Source: a candidate division TM6 bacterium SOIL31 | Lineage (GTDB): Bacteria > Babelota > Babeliae > Babelales > Vermiphilaceae | Direction: 5' to 3' | Assembly: GCA_001468865.1 (NCBI GenBank) | Contig: LDIY01000006.1 | Span: 1-64,000 of the forward strand | Length of the DNA: 64,000 nucleotides | Part shown: positions 40,923 through 51,695 of the stretch, piece by piece | Numbering within the stretch: the stretch's first letter is position 1 | How the letters are laid out: the number at the start of each line of letters is the position of its first letter | Position numbers and translations under genes: made by a program | Notes under the pieces: generated by a model | Databases searched by the model: none | Seen by the model: only the letters and a program-made list of their open reading frames with translations | What the model was told of the DNA's origin: nothing

Positions 40923-41972
40923 TTATGCAACACGCTTACTTTCCACTTGTTGCACTTGCTGCGTATTATTATTCACCGCAACTTCGCTAGCAGGCCCCTG
41001 TTTTTGTTGTTGTGGCACTTGTCTATTGAAGTAATCTTCATTAACTTCAACGCCATAATTTGAACGCAATGTACCAATTTCTTGTTGGAATACTTCCATA
41101 CGCTTATTTTGTTCAAGTTGTTGTTTTAAGTTATCCTTGATTTGCTCATAGGGAATATATTTTGGCTCTTCTTTGGCAGTTGCATTCACCACCCAAAATT
41201 TTCCGCCAACTTCAAATGTTTCTATTGAAGGTACTGTTTTTATCGCGGCAATCTTATCACGCAGCTGCTCATCTATACCTACGCTTTGATTATTAACCAA
41301 TTTAAAATCTTTAATCTTTGCATTCAAACCATCATCTTGAGCGGCTTTTTTAAATCCACCAGGAACTGTTTTTGCTTTGGCTGCAAATGCACGTGCTGCT
41401 GCCCCATCATTAAATTCTATACCGGTTGCAGCAATACCGCCTTGGGAAATGGTAACGCCCTGTAACTGATTTTTATGAGCTTCATAAAACGCTCTTGCTT
41501 CAGCATCAGACACAGAAACTGACTTTTGTTCGCTGAAATATTTTGAATTCAGCATACGTTCCATTGCTTTATATAAATCTTCTAATTCAGCTTGATAGGC
41601 CGCAGTTTCATGGATTTTATTATCAACAATATGTTGATCAACAATAATTTGATGAATCAGACCTTCCAATATATTGCGATCAAAGCCGACAACTGCTTGT
41701 TGATCCATAAAAGCCAAGGCTTGTTTGATTTGAGGATTTGCTTTAAGGAATTTTTCTCTTTCTAATTCCAACATTGCAGTAGAAATTGCGGGCTTACCCT
41801 TCATTGTCACTAAAATTTCACCCGTCATGGACGAAGTAGGACTTGGTATGCTGACATTTTCTACTTGGTCTTGGTTTGCACCACCTTTAAACATATCAAT
41901 ACAACCTGGTAGAAAAGAAAGTGTTACAATAACACCGCTGACAAGAACTATTTTATGCGTTTTTATGTTCAT
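40923..41972 (-). CDS. PrsA/SurA-like peptidyl-prolyl isomerase lipoprotein
   Basis: Lipobox-like SFLPGC; PpiC-type SVSDAEARAFYEAHKNQLQGVTISQ. Confidence 0.75.
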   Translation of the reverse strand: MNIKTHKIVLVSGVIVTLSFLPGCIDMFKGGANQDQVENVSIPSPTSSMTGEILVTMKGKPAISTAMLELEREKFLKANPQIKQALAFMDQQAVVGFDRNILEGLIHQIIVDQHIVDNKIHETAAYQAELEDLYKAMERMLNSKYFSEQKSVSVSDAEARAFYEAHKNQLQGVTISQGGIAATGIEFNDGAAARAFAAKAKTVPGGFKKAAQDDGLNAKIKDFKLVNNQSVGIDEQLRDKIAAIKTVPSIETFEVGGKFWVVNATAKEEPKYIPYEQIKDNLKQQLEQNKRMEVFQQEIGTLRSNYGVEVNEDYFNRQVPQQQKQGPASEVAVNNNTQQVQQVESKRVA

Positions 41973-42241
41973 ACTTACCCTTTGTATATAAAAATCTATT
42001 ATATTGTAACCATAATTTTGTATCCTACCACAGAATCGATATTTTACAACAAACTAAAACCCCCCAAAAAATAACAAAAAAATATCCTTGATTTCTTGCT
42101 CACGCACGCTAGAATGTTGGAAATGTAACCCTCAAAAAAAAGGAGTGCACCTTAACCCTCACCTATTAAATCTTATCTATTAAATCATCATATCAATATA
42201 ACGTTTATGATATTACCCCACCCAAAAAAAGGATTTTTTCG

Positions 42242-43813
42242 ATGAAAAAAAATATCTTACTCGTTCCTTCCTTACTACTCCTTCCCCTAATATCAACCTC
42301 AGTCGTTTTTGCCAGCGAAGGCATAAAAGGTCGCGCTGCAAACAAACGTTATAAAAAACAACAACTTGCTTCTTCAAGAGAAATGAAAAGATCCACATCT
42401 GATGAAAACCTTATAACAACGTTAGCTCCACAACCTGAATCTGACCTTTCACAACAAATTCTTGGTGGCATTGAAAAACAACTAAAGACAATTGCTGAAC
42501 CGGTTTTCTTTACTTCGGCACCAACGTTTGCTGAAGTGGTCGCAAATAAAGAAGAAGCCAAGCCGGTCCTAACGGTATTAGAAACAACTCAAGAGCCTAT
42601 ATATAGCTCAGTGGTTATAACTGAAGAAGTACCAGTGCCAGTTGCAACCACTGTAAATAATCAAGATGCTTACCTTACTGACGTGGATGCTACACTTATC
42701 AAGCTAACCCAAGGCCAAGATATTCCTCTCGTGACAAAAACTTCAAAAGGTAAAACCGTAGGTTATACTTACCAAGCAATGGCAGCAAAAGCTGATTTTG
42801 TAGCAAAAGTCAAATCGGGCGATTACTATCACTTGCGGAGTGCTGTAGTAGCGCAAGCTGAAAATACTCCTGCATCTGCAGAAGAAGTTGCTCAACCAAC
42901 CCAAGAAGAAACTCCTCAAGCTCCAAAAGTATCAAAGATTGCTGATCAGTTAACAATCACAGCAAACTATAACAAAGTTGTAGCTGAAATTACAGCAGCT
43001 GTGCAAGCTCGTACTGCAAAAAAAGTCGCTCATACGGTAAATTCATTCGAGTGTTCTGTTTATGAGCCCGCACCAACAATCAAACAAGGTTTTGGAAGTT
43101 GGACCGAATCAATCAAAAATAGATGGAATCCACAATGGTTTGTTGTTGATGCTATCAAAGACGGATCATTTGACCCAGAAAATGAATCCCATATGGCTGC
43201 GTTAATGGCTGCAGCTGAAAAACTCGTTTTTGACGAAAAATCAACAGAACTTAAAGATCTTCTTGATGCATGCAGAGCAAATGAAAAATATCGCAATATT
43301 GAATTGGATGAAAAAACAGCATTAAAAATACAAAAACGCTTTGCTCTTGATCTTCAAAATGCAACAGAAGCTACAGGCAAGATTGAAACTTCAGCACGCG
43401 AAAAATTAATGATAGCACACACAGCTATTTTAGAACGCAGCAGAGATCAAATCGATGCGTTTGAAAAACAACTCGCAAAAAATAGAGAAGAATTGGCAAA
43501 AGCAGAATCTGAATATGCTATTGCAACAACTGACGCTCTTGAACTACACAATAAAAAGGTACAACAAACCTTAGACGGCATGGTAGTTCTTAATAAACTG
43601 TATAGAAAACTTCCAACTTCTGACTCAATTACATTAGATCGCCATAACTATGCGCATTTTTCACTGAAAGCAAACGTTGATAAACAAATAGAAACAACAC
43701 TTATGGGCATGAATTATTCTTTGAATAACTTAGGAAACATTCATTCTACAATACAAAACACACTCAAATCATTACCCGCTAAAGAAGCAATTGCACAAAT
43801 CGCTAACAAATAA
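42242..43813 (+). CDS. Hypothetical secreted helical protein
   Basis: MKKNILLVPSLLLLPLISTSVVFA signal; long C-terminal coiled-coil-like region. Confidence 0.7.
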   Translation: MKKNILLVPSLLLLPLISTSVVFASEGIKGRAANKRYKKQQLASSREMKRSTSDENLITTLAPQPESDLSQQILGGIEKQLKTIAEPVFFTSAPTFAEVVANKEEAKPVLTVLETTQEPIYSSVVITEEVPVPVATTVNNQDAYLTDVDATLIKLTQGQDIPLVTKTSKGKTVGYTYQAMAAKADFVAKVKSGDYYHLRSAVVAQAENTPASAEEVAQPTQEETPQAPKVSKIADQLTITANYNKVVAEITAAVQARTAKKVAHTVNSFECSVYEPAPTIKQGFGSWTESIKNRWNPQWFVVDAIKDGSFDPENESHMAALMAAAEKLVFDEKSTELKDLLDACRANEKYRNIELDEKTALKIQKRFALDLQNATEATGKIETSAREKLMIAHTAILERSRDQIDAFEKQLAKNREELAKAESEYAIATTDALELHNKKVQQTLDGMVVLNKLYRKLPTSDSITLDRHNYAHFSLKANVDKQIETTLMGMNYSLNNLGNIHSTIQNTLKSLPAKEAIAQIANK

Positions 43814-43830
43814 TTGCGCTGTAATTGATA

Positions 43831-43862
43831 AAAGGACCAGAATAAAATCTGGTCCTTTTTTT
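43831..43862. terminator. Bidirectional rho-independent terminator
   Basis: aaaggaccagaataaaatctggtcctttttt between convergent genes. Confidence 0.9.
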
Positions 43863-44556
43863 ATACAACTCGGCAAACTACCGCTACCGTAATTTTTTTG
43901 GGTTTTAATGGTAACAATGTTTTGACCGCTGCACGAATGGTTGATCCCGTTGTCATCAAATCATCAATTAATAAGATATGTTTTTTTTCGCATCTTTCAG
44001 CTTGCGCAGCATTCAATGCAAATGCCTCTTTCAAGTTTTGTCCACGCAATGTTGATTTGAGCACTGATTGATATTCCGTCTTTTTTATCCTTTTGAGCGC
44101 AGAACACATCGGAACATTTTTTTTCTTACTGATCACTCGCGCTATCTCTTCTGCCTGATTAAATCCACGGTACGCGTAACGTGTCCAATGGAGTGGTATA
44201 GGTACAACCACATCGCAATCTAACTCTTTAAGTGGTAGCGTATCCCACATCAGCTGCCCCATATAATGACTTGCTAAACTATTAGACCAACTTTTTCCTA
44301 AAATTAATCTTTTGAGGGGGTCTTTGTAATCGGAAATTGCAAATACCGTAACTGAAACGCTGGGGGTTATATCAATCTGTTTTGATACCACGCGAAATAT
44401 TTTATCTTTGCATGCAGAACAAAAAATATCTTGTGTGGATAAGAATTTTTTGCAATACGCGCAGATGCTCGGCATAAGATAAATGCGCACATTTTCTTTC
44501 ACTACGTTCAAGATATGCGCGACAAAAGGATATAATTGAGAAATGTACGTCTTCAT
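43861..44556 (-). CDS. ComF family phosphoribosyltransferase
   Basis: CAYCKKFLSTQDIFCSAC Zn motif; RGFNQAEEIARVISKK; ILLIDDLMTTGSTIRAAVK. Confidence 0.92.
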   Translation of the reverse strand: MKTYISQLYPFVAHILNVVKENVRIYLMPSICAYCKKFLSTQDIFCSACKDKIFRVVSKQIDITPSVSVTVFAISDYKDPLKRLILGKSWSNSLASHYMGQLMWDTLPLKELDCDVVVPIPLHWTRYAYRGFNQAEEIARVISKKKNVPMCSALKRIKKTEYQSVLKSTLRGQNLKEAFALNAAQAERCEKKHILLIDDLMTTGSTIRAAVKTLLPLKPKKITVAVVCRVV

Positions 44557-44558
44557 AC

Positions 44559-45002
44559 TTATTTTTCATCAAAAAGGATAAGCATAAAAACACCAATAAC
44601 AATTGCCGCATCGGCCATATTAAAAACCGGCCAAGAAAATGTTTTATAAGAAAGTATGATAAAATCAATCACACCGCCATACATTGCACGATCAATTAAA
44701 TTACACACAGATCCAGTGATGATACATGCATGACCAATAATACTGTTTCCGGCACGCCAATTATGATATGCATGCCAGCACAAAAATACAGTGATTGCTA
44801 CAATGAGCAGTGAAACAATAATAAATATTGAATCTGTTGATGAATGAAACATTCCCCATGAAACGCCACGATTGAATACTACATCAAAAGAAAGATAGGA
44901 ATTAACAACATAAGCTGCACTTGAACAATACGCAAGCGCAGCTAATTTTGTTATGCGATCGAGAAGGAAGATGATTACGCCGAGAAAAAGATATTTATAC
45001 AT
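44559..45002 (-). CDS. lspA: Signal peptidase II
   Basis: LLDRITKLAAL, VFNRGVSWGMF, GSVCNLIDRAMYGGVIDFI, WPVFNMADAAIVIGV. Confidence 0.95.
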   Translation of the reverse strand: MYKYLFLGVIIFLLDRITKLAALAYCSSAAYVVNSYLSFDVVFNRGVSWGMFHSSTDSIFIIVSLLIVAITVFLCWHAYHNWRAGNSIIGHACIITGSVCNLIDRAMYGGVIDFIILSYKTFSWPVFNMADAAIVIGVFMLILFDEK

Positions 45003-45041
45003 TCAATTCTATTTGATCTTATATAATAAATTTAACTTAAT

Positions 45042-45072
45042 TCGTTCGCCCAGAGTTTAGGAGGACGAACGT
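45042..45072. repeat. Short palindromic intergenic repeat copy
   Basis: tcgttcgcccagagtttaggaggacgaacgtg. Confidence 0.55.
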
Positions 45073-45076
45073 GTTT

Positions 45077-47410
45077 TTACCTAATTATTCCACCCTGTCG
45101 CTGCAATTGCGCAACAACAGCACTGTATATCTTTTCAACTTCATCACCCGTAAGTGTTTTTTCTTTATCACTCATCTCAATATGAAAAGTCATCGCCTTT
45201 TGATCTTTCCACTCAGGTTTAGAAAAGAAATCAATGAGCGCAACTGAAGTAATACGCGCATCAATATTTTTAATATTATCAATGAGAGTATCCGTTTTCA
45301 TCTCTGCTGCAATCAATATACTTATATCGCGGCGTACTGATGGATATTTTGATAATGGATTAAATCTAACAAGCGGTTTTCTATATTCAAGAAGATAATC
45401 TGCATCAACTTCAAAAATAAATGCACATCCTCCTGCTGGAGAAATCGCATCAACCACCGCTTTCTGCACCATGCCAGCACTACCAATTATGTTGCCTTCA
45501 TGCATCAAAATAGCGGTTTGATATGGTGAACACCAGGAATACGCACTACCATCATTTGATTGCCATGAAACTTCCATATGTAGCTCATCAAACATGCGCT
45601 GCAATAAATTTTTTCCGGCGTAAAAATCAAAGGAGGCATGGTCAAAAAAAATTCCACTCAAAGACTTTTTCTCAATAATATCATCACCCTGCATGCGCCA
45701 TACACGTGCCCATTCATAAAAACGTAATTGTGTATGAGCAATACTATTTTCACTAATTGCTTTAAGCAACTGCGGCTGCAATGTGGTGACCAGACGCGTA
45801 TAATTTTCAGAAACAGGATTTTTTATTACAACGCATTCGTGTGGTTCCCACCCTAAAATGCGTAACATAGGTTCATCAAAAAAAGAATACCCATACAATT
45901 CTTTCATCTGCAAACCATAACTGAGTAAACTTTTTATGGCGCGAGTTGTATGAGTTTTATGTAAATCTAATGGACGTAATGGTAATGCTGGCATCACGCG
46001 CGGCAATGTATCATAACCAATGTAACGCCCCACCTCTTCTACAATATCTTCAGGAATTTTTACGTCTTTGGTTGCCCGAAAAGTTGGAACAGTAATTGTA
46101 TAGATAATCGCACTATTTTCAACTGCTTGTACCACATGAAAGTCTATTTTTTCTAATATTTCAACAACACGCTCGGGCTTTATGAGAAGACCCAGACGAG
46201 ATTCAATAAAGGTGTGTTCTACAGCAATAACCTTTTTTTCCGGACATGCACCTAAAGATACAATCTGTTCGTTTGCGGTGTAAGGTACTCCTGCTCGATC
46301 AAGTAAAAACAGGAATCTTTTGATAGCGTCAACATTATGACAAGGATCTAAATTTTTCTCAAACCGCATAGAAGCTTCGCTTCTTTTTTTATGATGCGCT
46401 GCACTACGCCGTATAATAATAGGATCAAAATGAGCAGCTTCAAGAAGAACGGTTTTTGTTGCAGAACTGATGCCGGTGCTTGCACCCCCCATAATTCCTG
46501 CGAGAGCAATCGGCGTATTTCCATCGGCAACAACAAGATCCTCTTGTGTTAATTCAATGGTTTCACCATCAAGTAACGTCAACTTATCTTTGGCACGTGC
46601 GCGCATAACTTTTATGTGCTTACTTGGTATCTTATCAGCATCAAATGCATGCATCGGTTGGCCTAAATCAAGCATCACGTAATTGGTGACATCCACCAGA
46701 AAATTGATAGATCTGCTATCAAGACGGCTTAAACGCACCACCATATTCAGATGCGATGCGTGCGCTTTGACTGAAGGCACATATAACATGGCAAATCTAT
46801 CACAACCTTCAGGAGCTTCTATGGCAACACTGAATGGATTGTGCACACCAGATTGAGCAGCATTTTGGTGTAAGCTACTTTCTTTGGCGACAATAAAATC
46901 TTCTAATGGTTGCAATGATAAATTAAGAATTGCTGCAATTTCGCGCGCTAAACCACGATGTCCCCATAAATCGGGACGACTATTAATTGATTTATTATCA
47001 ACTTCAATAACATAATCTTCTTGTTCTATGGTTGCTTTCCAACCGCCCGCTCGCAGAGCTTCATCACAATCAATTGCTGGTAATATCATATCTTTGGTAC
47101 CACCAAACATTATTGAAGTTGCCCATTGAGGCAAATTATTTAATGCAACTAAAAACAACGCACCGGGCACAGCATCAGTGCGTGAGGGTAGTGTATATTC
47201 TTTGTTGTATTCTGTAGATCGCACCGTAATATTTTTAGGCGAAACTGTCACCACCTCAACAAGAGTAAAGTCATCGGGATTAAAAGTTACTTTTTTCCAC
47301 CCTTCAATTTCTGCCGTTGTTTTTATGAATGTATCGACCAATTGAGGCACATTGAGAGATCTTACTTCGCCTTTAATATGATCAAAAATCCAATTTAATG
47401 ATATTTTCAT
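45077..47410 (-). CDS. pheT: Phenylalanyl-tRNA synthetase beta subunit
   Basis: NRPDLWGHRGLAREIAAIL, VDVTNYVMLDLGQPMHAFDADKI, RYPS-type anticodon domain NPLSKYPSVRRDISIL. Confidence 0.95.
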   Translation of the reverse strand: MKISLNWIFDHIKGEVRSLNVPQLVDTFIKTTAEIEGWKKVTFNPDDFTLVEVVTVSPKNITVRSTEYNKEYTLPSRTDAVPGALFLVALNNLPQWATSIMFGGTKDMILPAIDCDEALRAGGWKATIEQEDYVIEVDNKSINSRPDLWGHRGLAREIAAILNLSLQPLEDFIVAKESSLHQNAAQSGVHNPFSVAIEAPEGCDRFAMLYVPSVKAHASHLNMVVRLSRLDSRSINFLVDVTNYVMLDLGQPMHAFDADKIPSKHIKVMRARAKDKLTLLDGETIELTQEDLVVADGNTPIALAGIMGGASTGISSATKTVLLEAAHFDPIIIRRSAAHHKKRSEASMRFEKNLDPCHNVDAIKRFLFLLDRAGVPYTANEQIVSLGACPEKKVIAVEHTFIESRLGLLIKPERVVEILEKIDFHVVQAVENSAIIYTITVPTFRATKDVKIPEDIVEEVGRYIGYDTLPRVMPALPLRPLDLHKTHTTRAIKSLLSYGLQMKELYGYSFFDEPMLRILGWEPHECVVIKNPVSENYTRLVTTLQPQLLKAISENSIAHTQLRFYEWARVWRMQGDDIIEKKSLSGIFFDHASFDFYAGKNLLQRMFDELHMEVSWQSNDGSAYSWCSPYQTAILMHEGNIIGSAGMVQKAVVDAISPAGGCAFIFEVDADYLLEYRKPLVRFNPLSKYPSVRRDISILIAAEMKTDTLIDNIKNIDARITSVALIDFFSKPEWKDQKAMTFHIEMSDKEKTLTGDEVEKIYSAVVAQLQRQGGIIR

Positions 47411-47599
47411 GAAATGCTCTTTTAAATTACTAAACAATGCAATACATGTTTAAGAATAGCTCAAATGTTAAATCTTTCAATGAAGGGGTATACCAAGATT
47501 TATTAATGATTTTTACGTTGATTTGCTTTTTTCATTCAAATCCCTACAATAGCAAGATCAAATGAATCATATATCAAGCACATTTTTTTAGGAATCAGC

Positions 47600-48433
47600 A
47601 TGAATAAATATACGCTCATCATCAGCTCCTTCTATATGGGATCATTTTCACTGATATATACAGCTCAGCGCCCAGAAAGCCTTATCACCAAAGAACACGG
47701 ACATCCTTACGAGCGAAATCAACAACATCCTCAATCACCATCATCCCATACTTATCTCGATGCGATACTTGATTGCAATTCACATTCGACATCTGACCTC
47801 AGAAAGAGCCCGCCCCGCCCACTCAATTCTAGACCTAGCACTCCTACCGATCCTCTACATATAAGATCAATTGATCAACCTTTTTATTCTTTAACAAGAA
47901 TCCCTTCTCCCTCTCATCCATTTTCACCGCAGCGATCACTGCAACAAAGGCCTCCATCTCCAGAAATAATTCTTTCAATACCACCAACAACCGAACCTTC
48001 TTTTCAATTGCAGCAGAGACCTCATCTTCAACAACATTCACTACCTCTGCCCTCTTTAAATACGTCTGATCCTATGTATCGAAAATCTGATGAAGAACGT
48101 ATGCATATGATGGCCGCTTTTGCTGAAGTTGGAGAAGCAGAATTATGTTACAAAATGGTCACAAATCGTTCTTGTTTTAGGACGCCTACCGTTAATGCCA
48201 CCGATAAAGCTTCTGTATTCTTGGTATATTTTATAAAAAAGCTTTCGCGCATCACGCAGATACCTACAAGCGGATCATCCGATTTAAATACCCGATTGTT
48301 GAAAATAAGACAAGCAAAATTATGCTCTAAAATAATACGCGATGAGATCAATTTTTCTTTTGGAATACGCAATGACGCTCGTATTTTTATCCAATATTTC
48401 ACTGAAGGACTTTTATTGCAGGACAATCACTAG
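47600..48433 (+). CDS. Hypothetical secreted protein, Pro/Ser/Gln-rich N-terminal half
   Basis: MNKYTLIISSFYMGSFSLIYTA; PSPSHPFSPQRSLQQRPPSPE low complexity. Confidence 0.6.
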   Translation: MNKYTLIISSFYMGSFSLIYTAQRPESLITKEHGHPYERNQQHPQSPSSHTYLDAILDCNSHSTSDLRKSPPRPLNSRPSTPTDPLHIRSIDQPFYSLTRIPSPSHPFSPQRSLQQRPPSPEIILSIPPTTEPSFQLQQRPHLQQHSLPLPSLNTSDPMYRKSDEERMHMMAAFAEVGEAELCYKMVTNRSCFRTPTVNATDKASVFLVYFIKKLSRITQIPTSGSSDLNTRLLKIRQAKLCSKIIRDEINFSFGIRNDARIFIQYFTEGLLLQDNH

Positions 48434-48509
48434 ATAAAGAATTTTCTTTGATCTTGGTCACAAGTTCTGCTAATATCATCGCAAAAACACTATAAAAAAG
48501 GATTTTTGT

Positions 48510-48923
48510 ATGAAGAAGTGTGTTATATTATTATGCATTTCATTAGCTATAACAACTGCTTGTTACAGCATGGAATCGGAAGACTCGGAAAATGGATATA
48601 AATCCGCATCACTAGAAAATATATGGAATCGTGACCCCTTACCCAATTCTCAGTATGCGGGTTATATTCCCTATAATCAACCAAATTCTAACTATACAGC
48701 CCAACAGCCCTGGGTTTATCCAGAATTTGTTTACCAATCCGCGAACAAAAAAGAAATAAAATTGCGCTTGGAATGGCAAAAATTGCAATACAAACAAGCA
48801 GCTTTCTGCGCTGAATTATTGCGTTTTGATAAGGGTGTACCAGTATATAATACAAATCCAGAAACACGTGACCATGCATCCCAATATCTATTATCCTGGA
48901 CTCAATCGCTACCAAATCAATAA
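48510..48923 (+). CDS. Hypothetical secreted protein
   Basis: MKKCVILLCISLAITTACYS signal; upstream aaaaaaggat RBS-like. Confidence 0.6.
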   Translation: MKKCVILLCISLAITTACYSMESEDSENGYKSASLENIWNRDPLPNSQYAGYIPYNQPNSNYTAQQPWVYPEFVYQSANKKEIKLRLEWQKLQYKQAAFCAELLRFDKGVPVYNTNPETRDHASQYLLSWTQSLPNQ

Positions 48924-48930
48924 AAAAAAG

Positions 48931-48980
48931 TATCAAAAAAAGAAAGGCGTGGATAACCCATGCCTTTCTTTTTTTTGATA
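48931..48980. terminator. Long-stem bidirectional terminator
   Basis: tatcaaaaaaagaaaggcgtggataacccatgcctttctttttttgata between convergent genes. Confidence 0.85.
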
Positions 48981-48988
48981 AAAAACAA

Positions 48989-49591
48989 TTATATTTGTGG
49001 CTTGAAATAATCAAATATAAAGGATGCGCCCACCGCACCCAATAATGGTCCAATTATATAAATAACAAAAGAACCTTGCTGAACTGTTCCATTCATAACA
49101 CATGATGCAATAGCAACCGCCGGATTAAATAATCCTCCTGCATGCGCTATAGCAAGCAATGTCAATCCGATTACAACGCCGGGGATTGCGGTATCTTTAT
49201 ACCGAGAACTTACGTTCATAGCCAAATATACCCACGCAAATACTAACACAAATAGTGCTTCAATCATCATAGGACCAAAGCAAGATGTGTCTGGTACCAC
49301 ATCCAAAACAAAAGAACTTTTGGTCAATCGTGTAAAAAACATCAAGGCTACAAATGCCCCAAAACATTGTGCCAACACATATTTTGCCATATTTTCAACT
49401 TCTAATCTTTTTTGAATAAAGCAGGCAAAACTCACTGCCGGGTTAAAATGAGCACCAGAAACGTGCCCCCCAACATAAATCATAGCCATCAATATTAAAC
49501 CAATGGCTACGGGATGAGCAATCAAACTGATTGCTACCGTCAAAAAAAACGTACCCACAAATTCCATCGCAAAACGCTTCATCTTACACAT
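48989..49591 (-). CDS. MIP-family channel (aquaporin/glycerol facilitator-like)
   Basis: Two NPA motifs: GAHFNPAVSFACF and GGLFNPAVAIASC. Confidence 0.92.
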   Translation of the reverse strand: MCKMKRFAMEFVGTFFLTVAISLIAHPVAIGLILMAMIYVGGHVSGAHFNPAVSFACFIQKRLEVENMAKYVLAQCFGAFVALMFFTRLTKSSFVLDVVPDTSCFGPMMIEALFVLVFAWVYLAMNVSSRYKDTAIPGVVIGLTLLAIAHAGGLFNPAVAIASCVMNGTVQQGSFVIYIIGPLLGAVGASFIFDYFKPQI

Positions 49592-49799
49592 CCTCTCTTT
49601 TTTTAATCGACCGACACTGTTTCTTACCTCTTCGATTCATACCATATCATTAAAATTATGCAACTTTTTTGATTTTAATTCATGAGTACTCCCTTTCTCC
49701 CGCGGACTATGCTTTTCCAGAAAAATAGTCATATCTGTGTTTTTTTGTCAATTATGCTATACTTATTTTTGTATGTTTTATCTATCTGCGGGCGTTATC

Positions 49800-50711
49800 A
49801 TGAATAAAATCATCCTTTTTTATAAATACGTAGAAATCCTCTATCCAAAACAGGTCATGAAGTGGCAGCAAGAGATTTGCAAAGAACTTCAGCTCAAGGG
49901 CCGCGTGCTTATTAGCCATGAAGGCATTAATGGCACTTTAGGCGGAGCAGCGAACCACCTTGATACCTATAAAAAACTGATGTCTGAACATGAACTTTTT
50001 GGAAATATAGATTTTAAAGAAAGTGTTGGCGGCCCTGAATGTTTCCCCCGTCTTTCAGTAAAAGTACGTAATGAGGCAGTCTCTCTGGGTATTCCTTATG
50101 ACCAACTGACCCCACGTAATGCCGGACAACACCTCACGCCACAAGAAACGCATGAACTTATAGCACGTAACCCAGAAAATTTAGTGATTCTTGATGCGCG
50201 TAACAATTATGAATGGGCTATTGGTAAGTTTGAAAATGCAATAACACCCGACATTGAAAATTTCAGAGATCTTCCCCACTATTTAGATCAAAATCTTGAA
50301 CAGTTGAAAGATAAAGAAGTTTTAATGTACTGTACTGGTGGCATACGCTGCGAACGAGCAACTGCATATCTTAATGAAAAAAATGTAGCGAAAAAAGTAT
50401 ATCAGATGGAAGGTGGCATCCATCGCTACGTGGAACAATATCCTGATGGTTTTTTTCGCGGTAAAAATTATGTATTTGATGCCAGAATTTCCGTGCGAGT
50501 CAATGATGATATTTTAGGATCTTGTGCCATTTGTAGCATTCCTTGCGATGATTATTACAACTGCTTGAATGCATTTTGCAATAAACATTTTATCAGTTGC
50601 ACGCCTTGTATTGAAAAATTAAGCAAAACATGCAGTACTAAATGTCAGACTTTAATTGCGGAAAATAAAACTACTATGCGACCTGAGTTTGATAGAGCAT
50701 GCCAGATATAA
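49800..50711 (+). CDS. trhO: Rhodanese-like tRNA uridine hydroxylase (TrhO/YceA family)
   Basis: GRVLISHEGINGTLGG, LDARNNYEWAIGKFENAI, MYCTGGIRCERATAYL. Confidence 0.88.
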   Translation: MNKIILFYKYVEILYPKQVMKWQQEICKELQLKGRVLISHEGINGTLGGAANHLDTYKKLMSEHELFGNIDFKESVGGPECFPRLSVKVRNEAVSLGIPYDQLTPRNAGQHLTPQETHELIARNPENLVILDARNNYEWAIGKFENAITPDIENFRDLPHYLDQNLEQLKDKEVLMYCTGGIRCERATAYLNEKNVAKKVYQMEGGIHRYVEQYPDGFFRGKNYVFDARISVRVNDDILGSCAICSIPCDDYYNCLNAFCNKHFISCTPCIEKLSKTCSTKCQTLIAENKTTMRPEFDRACQI

Positions 50712-50714
50712 ACC

Positions 50715-51695
50715 ATGCATAAAATACCAAACCCCCAAACCCCTCAAACCAATTCTCTTCTCATCACACCCAACGTACCGTTGGCGGATAAAAACTGGTT
50801 TGGCACGGGTGGTTCGGCAAAATTTTACTGTGAACCAGCAGATGCTCACCAATTCCAACAAGCGATTCTTTACGCAAACACACACCAACTTGAGATTTTT
50901 ATCCTTGGACAAGGCGCCAACATTCTTATTAGCGATGAGGGATTTGATGGTCTGGTAATTCGTCCCATGCTCACCAATATCACCACTCTTTCCCTCAATG
51001 AAACAACAGCATTGATTAAAGCAGATGCAGGCGTTACCATGCCCAATCTCATTGATCATTGTCTCAACAACAATTTGCTCGGGCTTGAAGAATTTAGCGG
51101 AATCCCCGGAACAGTCGGTGGATCGGTTTATATTAATCTGCATTATTTTGAATTTTTACTTGCCAACTTTGTGATTGCAGCAGAAGTTGTTCACAAAAAA
51201 AATGGCTCATTAGCGACGGTAGATGCCCAGTGGTTTAAATTTGGCTATAATGATTCCGAATTACATAAAAAAGATTATTTCTTAGTGAACGCTACATTCA
51301 AACTTATGCTTGCCACCGATGAGCAAACTGCATTTGCCAAAGGACGCAAAACAGAAATCATCAGGCATCGCGCGCATCGCTATCCACAAGTACGCACTTG
51401 CGGCAGTTTTTTCAGAAACTTTTTTCCCCATGAAGTCACCCTTGAAGTTGACAACAAAAAAATCATTTTTGTTGCGTATTATCTTGATAAAATTGGGGTG
51501 AAAGGAACATTGAAATCGGGTAATGCAATTGTATCACCACAACATGCAAATATGATTGTCAATTTGGGAAATGCAACCAGCACCGATATTATTACGCTCG
51601 CGCGTGAGATGCAAAAACTTGTTCAAGAAAAATTTGGCATCCTGCCACAAGCAGAATGCCAATTAATTGGGTTTAAAAACTTTCCACTTTTATAG
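50715..51695 (+). CDS. murB: UDP-N-acetylenolpyruvoylglucosamine reductase
   Basis: NWFGTGGSAKFYCEP, ILGQGANILISDEGFDGLVIR, GLEEFSGIPGTVGGSVYINLH. Confidence 0.93.
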   Translation: MHKIPNPQTPQTNSLLITPNVPLADKNWFGTGGSAKFYCEPADAHQFQQAILYANTHQLEIFILGQGANILISDEGFDGLVIRPMLTNITTLSLNETTALIKADAGVTMPNLIDHCLNNNLLGLEEFSGIPGTVGGSVYINLHYFEFLLANFVIAAEVVHKKNGSLATVDAQWFKFGYNDSELHKKDYFLVNATFKLMLATDEQTAFAKGRKTEIIRHRAHRYPQVRTCGSFFRNFFPHEVTLEVDNKKIIFVAYYLDKIGVKGTLKSGNAIVSPQHANMIVNLGNATSTDIITLAREMQKLVQEKFGILPQAECQLIGFKNFPLL